Under the pieces are notes generated by a model that saw only the letters and a list, made by a program, of their open reading frames with translations, did no database searches and was not told the origin of the DNA. Source: Saccoglossus kowalevskii (Eukaryota; Hemichordata; Enteropneusta; Harrimaniidae). Taken from it: a stretch of 36,257 nucleotides of DNA. The stretch is from contig NW_003135348.1 in assembly GCF_000003605.2 (NCBI RefSeq), positions 132,797 to 169,053 on the forward strand, written 5' to 3'. Numbering within the stretch: position 1 is the first letter of the stretch; each line of letters begins with the position of its first letter. The position numbers were made by a program, and so were the translations under genes. This document shows positions 1-12,500 of the stretch, in pieces.

Positions 1-177
1 AGTACCTCTGTCTGTTCGTTCTAGTCCTTCAGTAGACATTTTTAAATCCAGACTGGAAACGCACTTACTTAAATGTGCTTTTAATATTTGACTGATTGTT
101 TATTGTATCAGCGCCTTTGATCTTCATATGTTGGAATTGTTACGCTTAATTAAATAAAGTTATTATTATTATTATTT
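1..177 (+). mobile_element. 3' end of a CR1/L2-like non-LTR retrotransposon
   Basis: Bases 2-88 translate to VPLSVRSSPSVDIFKSRLET then HLLKCAFNI and TGA at 89-91. The pattern LPxxIRxxxSxxxFKSxLKTHLL is the usual C-terminus after the reverse transcriptase in CR1/L2-type LINEs. A short 3' UTR with GCGCCTTTGATC and AATAAAG follows, then a (TTA)n tail ending near 177, also typical. The element is cut by the window edge. Confidence 0.75.
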
Positions 178-1974
178 GTATCATGTTGCAGTGCAGCTTG
201 CTGACCAGGATATATGCATTACATTCATGCATGTCAAATTCAATCTAATTACATGTATACTTTGTATATATTGTTGTATGGTTTACAATTAGAGATACAT
301 GTTTCGCCACGCTTCAATTCATTAACAATGAACATATGATCATTCAGACTTAATGCATAATTGTCACCATAATGAGTATCTTCGATATTTGTATTACCCC
401 AAAGTGCTGCCCTTTGTCTAAACGTATTGCCAGGATATGTTCTACAGTGGTTGCTAGTCTGGTCACTGTGTAGATCACTATTTCAGATATTTATTGCAAT
501 TAATGCATTAATCTTGACCGGAAAGTGTTTATTTGGTCATTGCCTCACTACTATACCTCGACAAATTCTGTTTTTTCCAGGGTGTTTTGGAAAGTTGACA
601 TCCAAAATTTTGTCAAAGATAAGACCTCTCAGAAGAATCAGGCACAGGTTTGCGGAGCCGTACGTTTACACAGATCACAAACTGTGTGTGATGTGGGTGA
701 TTGAATCCCTCACCATGTTCATCTTTTTTTTAAGACTTGAAACTTATACAAGAAAACACTGACCATTGTACGACTATTCATGTATTATTTGTGATAACTT
801 GAAGACATCTAACTGCACTGTTTTTACACAGCTGCCTTAGCACCACAATTTCTTTCAATGGCATACAAGCATTACTCAGTCATTCTACGACAGAAACACC
901 AAAAGTTAGACCACATAATGCTGTAGATACACAGATAATGCATATTAATATCATTGCAAATTTTGACAATTACAATTTATTTGCTTCTACATGAACATAA
1001 TTTGAATACAAGATATTTTTTTAAAGCTTAAAGAAAGACACAGACCTGATAAAAAGTCAGTTTAAAATTTCATTCCAAAATATGACCCATACAAGTATGA
1101 ATAAACAAAACCCCATTATGAGAGTCACACGCGCAATCTCAGGTAATGGGTAAACGTACCATTTCGATATGGTAGAAGTCTTCGTCTAATGAACTACCAG
1201 ATGCAATAAATGCAATCACACACAAATGTTTATATTACCAGGGACTTCAGAGGGAATGAAAAATGTAATTCATATTTTTATCATGACCTCTATATACAGT
1301 ACAAGATACGACTATGATACAAATTATCAATCTTGATGTGCATCAGCCACTTAAACTGAAGCAGTAAGCTACACATACATGAATACAGCATATGTGACGA
1401 CATTAATAAAATCAGTCATGTGAAATTCAAATCAAGGACATTTGATCATTAAGTGCACATCTACTGTGAAGGAATCTGCTGAAATGTTAAATACCATGTG
1501 ATCTTTATAAAGACCACAAGAAATTGCACTTTCATTTACTGGCCATCATTTGAAGTGAGCTTCATACTAAGTACAAATATTTATTTACTAACTATAATCA
1601 GCACTGTAAAACATTATCAAATAATTTTTTTTTCTTCAATGTTAATCGCTTACATGTTTGACTGAAAAAATACATCATCTTAGAAAGGCAAGAAATATTT
1701 ACAACATGGACAGAAATGTCTTTCATTTTGGAAACATGTGAACACATTCTTCCCATAATCATACAAACATGACTGCCATAAATAATTTGTAATATTCCAG
1801 GACAAAGAAATTTGAATAAAAATAGTTTTGTCTACAGAAAGCATGAAGACTGGACAAAGTGAAAAATTGTAATCAGACATTTGTGGCAGTTGAAACATCC
1901 CACATCTATGTTCACATGGGGAAAATAAAGGCAATAATCTTTGTAATATGTTTATAGTCATTTGTTAATTGCAT
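178..1974. other. 3' flanking or UTR DNA with no recognised gene
   Basis: AT-rich, with stop codons in all frames. An open stretch at 427-762 (+) has no recognisable family and no splice support. I see no clear transposon ends here. Part of it could be distal 3' UTR if a later poly(A) site is used. Confidence 0.5.
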
Positions 1975-3417
1975 TGGAATACGTTTGCTCATCTATTTTA
2001 TTATTATCTTGGACACATAAATTCTCTTTACAGATTAGTTATAAAGATGTACATAGATTAGATGCAGTTATTTCTACAAATTCATAATTCTTGGAAAACC
2101 ACTGACAAGTACAAAAGTTATTGAGGTCATAGCTTTTCCATTTTTTTCTTGCACTACATAGAATCAGACGTAAATTACAAAATGATATAAATAGTAAGCA
2201 ACCAGGTAGTAAATGAAATTAATCCCTAATTGCGTTCTGATACTACCAGTAGAAAGTTGCAGTCCTAGTTTGTATTATATGCAGAGCATTGAATATGCAA
2301 TCACCTTAAATGATAAAACAGAACATGCTTATGTTGTCTGATCACCAAATTAACCACAATTTTTATCAATCACTCAAGGCCATGTTTGCATGTTTAAAAT
2401 TCGATTTCAGGATTTCCAATAAACAAAAGAATTTAAAGCTTACACGAGTAATTGCGATGTTTTCTGCAGATCATACAAAGTAGGAATGCAATTTAAAAAT
2501 ATAAGCATTTTACAGCAGTTTTAAACTTTTGAGTGCCAAATTTCTAACCCGCTCAAATTGAGAGAAATTTGTTAACATTTTCTGTGATATTTCACTGAAT
2601 TCAAAGTTAATTTTGGACCTAACAAATCAAAATGGTACATTACTTCTAGTTTTTGATCCAAAAATTTGAAATGTTTGCAATATTTTATGTGTAAAAGAGC
2701 AGACTATTAACTTTTGTGTGAATGGTACCTGAAGTTTACTTTAAGGCTCAAAGGGTTAACTATTGTGTTTCGATACCCATGGGTGAAATGAATACAATAT
2801 AGCCTCATTTTTTGTACAAAAATGATACAAATCAACTATGTTACAATGTAGCAATTCATAAAACAGCTTCAGACAATTTTATACTCATAATGTTGTTACA
2901 TTGTACTTAAAATCCATTCACAACGTGATCATTTCGTATGGAAATACTATTACTGGTATATTCAAAACTAGTGTAGCATTTTCTCACTACAAGGGTCAAC
3001 CTACAAGTACACTTGTATTTCAGCTTTGACATCAACAAAGTGTTATCCAAAACAATAATCTTCAAAAATATTGAAATATTTGCAGTTAGTTGTGCCTTAA
3101 AGACTAATTTCAAAACATGTACATAATTAGTTTGTACATAAGATCAAAGATTAAACTAAGTTTAAAATAAAGCTACAGTTACAAGGCATGAAGTTTGTGT
3201 TGAAAATTGTTGAATATCCCACAGTATAGTGCAATAATATATGTTCTTTAAAATAAAATATTTATAAAATAAAATACAAACAATGTAAATACATCAGTTT
3301 TGTTTTTAAAGTAAATATAACACATATATTAAGTTGGTTTTACTGTTCATTGGACGCCACTTAGCAGTGTTCATTTTCATATGCCTAGGAAAGCTTACAC
3401 ACAATATGACTCCCTAG
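1975..3417 (-). other. ACAP2: Probable 3' UTR of the ACAP gene
   Basis: Nothing coding is visible after the stop. The first clear AATAAA on the minus strand is at plus 1997-2002, which would give a UTR of about 1.4 kb; another is at 1580-1585. The exact end is a guess. A TTAA-flanked MITE (family C) lies inside this interval. Confidence 0.45.
2525..2755 (-). mobile_element. TTAA-flanked MITE, family C, copy 1 (231 bp)
   Basis: TTAA at 2521-2524 and at 2756-2759 bracket 231 bp. The ends are ACTTTTGAGTGCC and GGCTCAAAGGG, an imperfect terminal inverted repeat. It shares its interior (GCAGACTAT, TTTGGACC..AACAAATC, GTTTTTGATC) with copies at 14243 and 23330. TTAA duplication is typical of piggyBac-type elements; no transposase is present. 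Confidence 0.8.
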
Positions 3418-3515
3418 CTAGCTCTTGTCGTACATACTCTGTCTGTTGAGTTTTTCAGGCGCATTGGATGCCATTTCTGTGAAATCTTTGAAAACATCTT
3501 GAAAGGTTTCATCAC
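3418..3515 (-). CDS. ACAP2: ACAP last coding exon and stop (residues 734-764)
   Basis: Encodes DETFQDVFKDFTEMASNAPE, then KLNRQSMYDKS and TAG. It matches the conserved ACAP tail DETYQDIFRDFSQMASNNPEKLNR. Acceptor is ATTACAG. The stop codon is at 3418-3420 on the minus strand. Confidence 0.96.
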
Positions 3516-6500
3516 CTGTAATATAATAATAAGAAAAAACATGGAAAAGAACAGAATTAATGTCAAGAAAATATAAATGATGGAATCTTATTCCAATTTG
3601 AGATTATATCAAATCAAAAACACAGTTTCAACACATTGTGATTCACAGTTCTATTGAAGCAAATATGATTGTATACATCTTTGCCTTCTGTAATTTATTT
3701 AGGAGCAGCAAGATTATTTGAAAGGTGCATTGCCCCAAAGTATTCTTTACAAGGGCATGGAAATTGTGGTACAGACTAATAACAGCAAAAAATCCAATTC
3801 AATACAATGGTAATTAGTAACGTCACCGGGATATTCATGTGGTCGTGCTGTCCTCTCAATGTAATGTATATACGTCTATAACAATTACAGCCAGAAATGT
3901 ATAAAGTAAGATTCAAAATTCAAAATGAACGGTTCATTACACCAAAACTCACATAAAAACATAGTAAGAAATGTGTTAACAAATAATATACCGGTACACT
4001 GTTTGGTTCCTACAAATATTCAAAAAATACCTTTTTTGATCTATTACATCAAATTAACCAACAAATGCATTTGTTGCTGACTATCATAACACAGACACTT
4101 GCATAAGTGTATATACTTCTAATGGAGCAAAAATTATATATTATATATATTTACCTGAATTGGAAAAGATGCCTTCACTTTCTCTCATATCTTCATGTAG
4201 TCTTGCCAGTCTAAGTCTGAGATAACGAATTAAAATTAAAAGTTAGCAAGAATGTCATGTATTATTATAATATTCTGTCAGATTTACATAAAAGATTGGG
4301 TTATTGAATAGACTGTCAAAAGACATAGCCAAGGGAAAATACTAAAGAAATCTTGAAAATTCAACAGTCATCTTTTAAAAACAAAAGAATCCCTGACAAA
4401 TGACAACGAGGCTCTTTAAAAACAAAAGAATCCCTGACAAATGACAATGAGGCTCTTTAAAAACAAGAGAATCCCTGACAAATGACAACGAGGCTCTTTA
4501 AAAACAAAAGAATCCCTGACAAATGACAATGAGGCTCTTTAAAAACAAAAGAATCTCTGACAAATTACAATGAGGGCATTCTGAATGTCAAACAAAAGAA
4601 CCTTACACTTTACAAGATCAAATAGTTAAACAAGATAAAAACAAGAGTATATATCTCACAGTGGAGAATGTGCTCTACCTAGCACACACAAAAAACAAAA
4701 GAATTTCTTACACATGGCATTGTAAGTATAGTAAATCCCTCTTTAAAAGAAATGTTGCACTCTCATTTATTACAAAGTATATTCTATTGTACCAACACTT
4801 ATACGAAACATGAATACTAAATTAACTTCTTGTTTTCTTCTTACTCACTTTGAAATCAGTGGAATCCAAGTCAAGTCAAGTTCAAGAGTAGTGGTAGTCA
4901 CAAAGTATGTTTGAATTCCATGTAAATATTTATTTATAATCTTAACCCACGGTTTTGAAAACAAATTGAGAAGTGGATAAAGTGGCATTGTTAATTGGTT
5001 TTTTTAAATTAAGCTAAAGAAAATGAATGGTTGGGATACTGTATAAAACTAATTAGATTTTACATTGAAAACATTTGTAACAAACTGACAAGCCATAATC
5101 CACTTCAGCTAGCTATTGTACAATCCTTTATTTTTGCTTAGAATTAATTTTCGCTGTAGGAATGATTCAGTGAAAATTTTACATTCCACTCTTCAAAAGT
5201 CAGTGAAAATAAATTCCATACAAATCATCCAAAAAGTCTATTCAGTGAAAATAAATTTCTGCTAAAATAAAATTAAAATAAAACAGAAATTAACTAGTTT
5301 GGATGAAAATAAACATACTTACAATGTTACAATGTCAGCATTGGCTGTCGTCAAAGCTATCTTCAGTGCATCCTGTAAATAAGAGAACAGAAATACATCT
5401 TAATTATAAAAATCATGAACTACTTGTACATGTAATGTGAATAAAAAAAATACTTGCTAATTTAAATTAAATGTAGTTACAGCAACTGGGGCAATTGGTA
5501 TTAAATGTTGATATCAACATAGACAAGGTTAAAAAAACACAGGCATCGATGTCTTACACCGAATCATTAATTTTATTTCAATACTATCGCTAAAAAATAC
5601 AGTGAAATTTTTGGGAGCCATCCAGTTACCCTTGACTTTAATACCCAATATCGTGACTTACCCAATATTGTAACTTAGTGATTGTAATTGTTTTTCAAGA
5701 AACAGGTTGAACTATTTGTTTTTTTGGGCAGATTAATTTATAAGTCGTATGGTTTGGGCTTAGATGGTGAATATACTTCAGTAGAACTGACTTTGTAGGG
5801 ATCAAAATGTAATCCCCAAAATCATGTCGAGTCAGTTTGACTGCTGGTATGTTAAATGGTTTATGATAAATGATAATATCATTTTATCTACTGTAACTGT
5901 AAATAGGTGCATACAGTAATGTAATATCTTTATTGCAATTGAATCCACTTTGGAATACAGATCAGATGTGATAAATTGTAAATAAAAGTCAGTCTTCAAG
6001 GGAAAACTTGTATAACTATATTGGTGACTTGGGGCACAAATTATGTTGTGACCCATGATTTCCTTTATTTTTACATCTATTTTGTTTATAAAATTTAAAT
6101 TTCATTTACTAAATCACAAATTCTATAATTCTGGCGAGATGTTTTTCAAGATCACTATCAATATATGATTTTCTGTTGCGTCAGTGATGCATCAGTGATT
6201 AAACACAACTAGTTGCACCACAGAAAATCTGTGTGCGTCAGTGGCATGACATATTGTCTTAAAGAACATACTGTAATTGAGGAGGGATTCCAAGCATTTA
6301 AGATTTGTAAGAAGAATATTGTCTAATCTCACCTGCCCATCTGCATCCACTGCATGTTGGTTAGCACCTCTTTTTAAGAATAAACAAACTAGCCTGAAAT
6401 GTAAAGATGTTGTTGACATTCAAGATCTTTGTATATCCAAAAACTATTTGGTTTTTTCACCACCAAACTTTCTCACAACATTTTTTCTGTATTTTTTTCT

Positions 6501-9500
6501 AATATTTTTAAATATTTCTGGAAATGAACTTGAATTTTTGAGCCAACAGACAAAATTTGAGTAAATTGTCAGTTTTTACCCAAAACATTTGGCTATGTTT
6601 GTCCCAATTTCTGAAGGAAAGTGCAGTTTATAAATGAGACTATTTTGTGAATTTGTGATGAAAAGAGGGAACTGGTGGTGAAAAGGTTAATCCTCCATTC
6701 ACACAATAAAACTAACAAATAAACACCAGAGAGACGAGAAAAACAGGATTTGTTTTCAGCAATTCATAATAGAATATTCATGTCAAATTAATTAAATAAC
6801 TGTAGATCATAGCAGAAAAATTATAGGTTTTATAAGATACCGGTAATAAGTGTATTGTGAATAATAAATCTGCAATTTATGGAAATTACTATAAGAATCC
6901 TATTAATGTAGATAAGTTATGTTTGTACTTACCCTGTATGTCCTAATATAGTGGCATGGTGCAACACACCTTTACCATTCCCATCTCTTGTATTGACTTT
7001 AGCACCATTGAGTAAAAGAAAATCACAAGCTGCTAGGGAGCCCTATTAGAAATCAACACATAATAATTATGGTTTGTATACATTCTTTGGGTTAGTTAAG
7101 GGGTCAGGGATATATAAAAACATGCACATACAAAGACCAACTATGTTAATTTCAGCTAAAAAAACATGAAAAAATAATTGCAATTATATGAAGTTTGAAT
7201 ATAAAGTCATAGAATGTTGGAGATATGGCTCAGAAACAGCATTTTTTAAAACCAATTGCCATTTTTAATCTGATCTGAGAACAAAAATGATGTCTGATGT
7301 TTGTACCAAGTTTGAACAAAATTAATCCATGGGAATGGCAGAAATGCTTGATTTTGAAGAAATTGTATCACAAAAATGGCTGTCATTCTGTCTTCAAACA
7401 GATCATGAAACGAATGGACGTGCATTTGTATCCCAAAATGTGAAGTTTGATTGTGATTAGATCAGACATATGAAGACAGACGCACACACACACGCACAGA
7501 CGGACGGACGCACACACGCACAGACACAGACAAATGAACGCACACACAGGTCAACACAAAGTCTCTGTTTCGGGACAGCGTCTAAACATATACTGTAAAC
7601 TCATACAAAGTACTGACCACATTTGGCATATCATAGTGATACTCATTCTGTCATTATAGGAGGGTTTCCCAGACAAACCTGAGCTCCTAAGTTACAATGC
7701 TACTTACCCCGAACACAGCTTGATGTAAAGGACATTTCCTATGATCCTCTGTGTTAATCCAATTCACCTCAGCACCATTTGCTAATGCCTCAAGCATGAC
7801 TGGGAGATTATTGGCACCTGCAGCCTGAGGTAAATCAATGTCAATCATTAGCATTACATTACAACAACAATATCATAGGGTATTAAGCAAATAATAAACA
7901 CTCAAATCAAGGGATGTGTAAACTAGTAAACATTGGACTACCCTGATTCAACATGGCCGCATTTGGTTGCGTAACAAACTATGACATTATAGTAAGTTAC
8001 TTTTTGATAATTTTGTATTGGCATTAGATTTAGGGGGCAGGTGAAGGGTACATAGAAATTAAATATTTACTAATTTGTAATATGTATAACCGTAATGAAA
8101 ACAACAACAAAAAGTTATTACACAATTTTGTCAGTAGAGAGCATGAAATGTTTCGGCATTGTCACCATTTTGAATTTACGGCAATTGAAGACAAATGTTG
8201 AAAGTTTATTAATGTTGTTTTATTGATACTTCTGCCACAGAAGTCATTTCCTGTTTGGGACGACATGACAGGGCTGTGTGGCCATCTCCCTATCAAATGG
8301 CAATTTTAATGTGCTATCCTGGTGTCAACCAGGCTCGGCCGAACACAAGCACCTGCGGACCTTAACCAAGGTTCCCCCAAAGTCGCATTCGTAAGTGAAT
8401 GAATCTCAACCAGTGGAATTGGCCTTCCCATTGAGTCTGTGGCACACTCACCCAGGGTAGGGGTCGACCCTTTGATGTTCAGCCTAAGGTTGGATTTGAA
8501 CTTGGGTCTACCGATCACGAGTCTGATGCGACAACCACTATGCTACTAGTGATCGGTTGATAAATAGTTGATATCATATCATATTTGTGTCCTATGTAAA
8601 GTTTATTCATCAAGAAAGTATTTGGTGTATACTGATTTTATCAACGTTTTTAGGAACGTGTTTTCAAAAGATTACTATGCACCCCTTTTCTACACCAATG
8701 TCGCTTTAGGCTTGTTCTGGTAGTGATGTTTCACATATTTGTGGGAATGCAACTTTAAGTGTATATTGTTTGAATATTACCTTGTATAATAGCATATTTG
8801 GATGTAACTTTGCAAGATCTTCTAATGATGTTGTTGTTGCATCATTTGTTACCATGGTTTCATCAATACTTTCCTCATCACTACTCCCTAAGAAACAAAA
8901 AATAGTTAACCATGGTTTGCAGTGAATTGATATGCTTCATCTTCTTAGACACGTACAAATCCATGTAATTTGGTTTCACAAATGATACTTTTTATTGGTG
9001 AAAAGTTTATAAAATAAGATAATAACAATTTATTGCATTTTAAAGCCCATATACAAAAGTTTATACAGTGTACTATATTTCTCGTATATATATACGTTGA
9101 ATAAAAATTGAATAAACTAAAAATTAACTCAATGGTATAAAAAATAAACACTTTATTTCAAGATTTAATCTTTTCTATTGTCTTTGATTTAATCATAAGT
9201 CAAAAATTCTTTCAAACATTTTAGCAAATCAACTTTAGATTAAATGTTAATGAAGCTCTAAAACTACTACCATGCGTATATTACTCTATGCATATCAATG
9301 CTCTACAGTTATTGCATTATTAGCCTTGTGCCAATATCCTGGTATTTTATATAGTTTATGATAAATGATATCATTTTATCTACTGTAGCTCTAAATACAG
9401 TAAAGTAATATCTTTATTGCAATTGAATCCACTTTGGGACATTGTAGGAAAAATAAAGTGTAAACAACAAAAAACAAATCGTGGTATACAAGGCAGCATA

Positions 9501-12500
9501 CTGAGTGTCAGAGTTGGGATGGAATGATCATATATTTTCATATACACGATTCTTTGTTGCAAAAATTAGCTACTTTGTTTCCGTTGTCTGCTTTGTCTTG
9601 TGTTGATCCTAAGCGATACTTTTAGTCTTGATTTGTGAGCAGTGTAATAAGAAGGTATTTCACAAACTGTATTGCTGTTTCACCACTGAATAAAGATATT
9701 CATTGATAAAAGGACCTACTTCCTAATCTATTCTGCATTTTGTGGGACACATTTGATTTATATTTTCCTGACCACACTGAGAAATATATGGACAATTATG
9801 ATATGTACATCTCATGACTGGTTTATCAGGGCAGTGTGAATACAATATTTGATGAGGGTCATTGCTAGATTTTCATAATGGAAATATTCATTTATTTGTT
9901 CTCATAGTTTTTCTTGTAATATAATTAACAGCATTATTCATTCAGGTTTTATAGAACCCATGCAAGTCAAAATTTTACACAGTCTACCAAGTCTGAATTG
10001 CTTTGACATTTTATCAGTGAGGTTACATGCATAGACCTAATATGGCCATGTATAACCATACACCTTAGAAGGTCTATGGTATAACATACTTTCACTAAAA
10101 AATACATACTTTTAGTAAAATAACGATAACCTTGCCTATATGTTTTAAAGCTGACAATTAGAATAAGTTGAAATCATTTAAATATGCATCTAAAACACAG
10201 TTAAACTGTGGTAGCCTTGCCTAATGAATAATTATCACCTTGTATCTATGAACAAATTTGAACTCAACGAATATATTTTTATGCTGTCAAAATTTATCAA
10301 AACTATTATGATATCAAAAAATGAAAGACCAGGTGGCACATTAGTAAATTAACCTTTTGACAGCACCAGACTTGCTGCATGCGCTATCGGCTTTTGACAG
10401 TGCCAGACTTGCTGCATGCATAGAGTAGAGATAGAATTGTCTTACTGTAATCAGCAAATTGATCAATATCTTCAACATGTTTTTTAATACCTTCTCCCAT
10501 GATGTCATTTCTTTCTAAACAGGAACCAAACACCAAGACATCAGCGCTACCACCGAGACCACTGTCAGATGAAACACCTGTAAAATGTGGACAAATAATT
10601 AAGGTTAATATACAAAAATATATCATTTATTTTCACTGACATTTAATTTCACTATTTTGAGCAATGTCACTAGATTTTAAGTTCACGAAGTTGATGAGAA
10701 AACAATGATTTTAATAAGTTGTTATTGGACATGCTTATGTGAATTTAATTTAGCAAATTTTACTTATCAATTAAAAAAACAGTGAATAATTAATTGCTCA
10801 TTAAACACACTGTTGTCTGTTCTAAATACGTTTTGCGGTGTCGTTTAAGTTGTGCCACACAGAATATTTCAGCTAAGCCGCACATACATGCATACCAGCA
10901 TATTTAGGCCGGTAACAGCAAAATGTAGTTTGTTGGAGTTTTGAAATGTGCTGCTGCATGTAAAACTCTGAAAAGGTTTAAAGCGGGAGGGTCGTCACCT
11001 GCTCATGCACAGGAATAGAGTCCCAATCGACGATAACAACACACGCTAAAAACGCAAATGCTCATGAGTAGACGCTTGTTTGTAAGGCATACACAGGTGA
11101 CGACACCCCCGCTTTAACCTTTTCACCACCAGACTTTCTTGCCAAAATTTTTCAGCACTTTTTTCCTATATTCTTCAATATTTCTGGAAATGAACCCTAA
11201 TTTTGGAGCCAACAGACAACATTTAAGTCAATTTTCAGTTTTTACTCAAAAAATTTGGCTAATTTTGTTCCAATCTTCTGAAGGAAAGTCCAGACTATAA
11301 ATGGTACTATTTCGTGAATTTGTGATGAAAATTAAGAACTGGCGGTGAAAAGTTTAATTGGTTGAATGAAAGTGCGTGACTCAAGAAATACATTTATGAC
11401 TTTAAAGTTCAACCAGCAATTCAGTAAGAGGGTGTCCGCCAAGAGTATCACGGCGCTGCCGCCCCTGTTCCCCAGTTTGAAAACCCCCAGTTTTAAACTG
11501 GCAACCGATTTATTGTATTTATTGTAGAGTGTCATACATGTGGGGAGTAAATTGTCTTGAAATAAGAGTAGAACAAAATAATATAAATCATATCCTACCT
11601 GTACGTAAAGAAGCTGGACTAGCATTACCACTGCTAGGTACAAGTTTGGTTTGGATATCTGTCGTCGTCTCTTCACCACCATCGATCTTAGACGTAGCTT
11701 TCTTGGACTTCCTCCGATGATGTTTGGTTACACTCCATTGCTTCACTAGACCCCTACCATCAGGTTTTGATACATGGCTTGGAAGTGTAGGAAGTTTTTT
11801 GACAAACTTTTTATCTACGTATTTGGCACGAATCCAGGCTTCTCGTACATCTCTGGAATTACATTAGGTGTAACCAAGTCATTGTTGGTGAAGCAAGTTG
11901 ACAAATATTTAAATTAAGTTCAGTATACATAAAGACAGCACATCTCCCTATTGAATATTCATGGTTCAAATATCAATTTTCTATTTTGAAGGGCACTGAT
12001 ACAGTCATGTGGGGGTAACAGAGGAATGAAGTTTTGAGACTGAGTAGTTTTTGAGAGATGTGCGATCACAGTTCTCTCTTACCACCCAAGTTTCTGTTAA
12101 ATATAAACATGTTATGAATGGACCACTCAAGTTTCTGTAAATGTATATTACAACCAACTATATCTTTGGTGATGTGCAGTTGAAGAGAAAAAACTAACGA
12201 CTTAACGGACTTCTGATGTTTGTCTTACCTATCACACATTGGCATTGCCCTTTTGGCTATTGTTTCATCTACACTAGCTTCGTATATTTTGTTAATTTTA
12301 TCATTTCCTAGTTCTGCCATAACCTGTAAAGATAATATGGATAAACCATCATGTTGTCTTTTATAAGCAATCATTGTCACTTAAAGCGTTAGGGTGTCAC
12401 CTGCGCACGCGAAGGGAATAGAGTCCCAAGCGACGTTAACACACGCTAAAAATGCAAAGGCTCATGGGTAGACGCTTGTTTGTCAACAATGACATGCTAT

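Noticed and set aside
427-762. Open frame of 111 codons on the plus strand
   Set aside because: It starts at TTG, has no recognisable domain, no splice or promoter support, and sits in AT-rich flanking DNA.
8306-8518. 70-codon open frame on the minus strand
   Set aside because: It lies within the tRNA-derived SINE and is explained by it.
8490-8560. Candidate tRNA gene from A- and B-box-like sequences
   Set aside because: I see no well-paired acceptor stem, and the tRNA-like part continues into a SINE body; it is a tRNA-derived repeat, not a functional tRNA gene.
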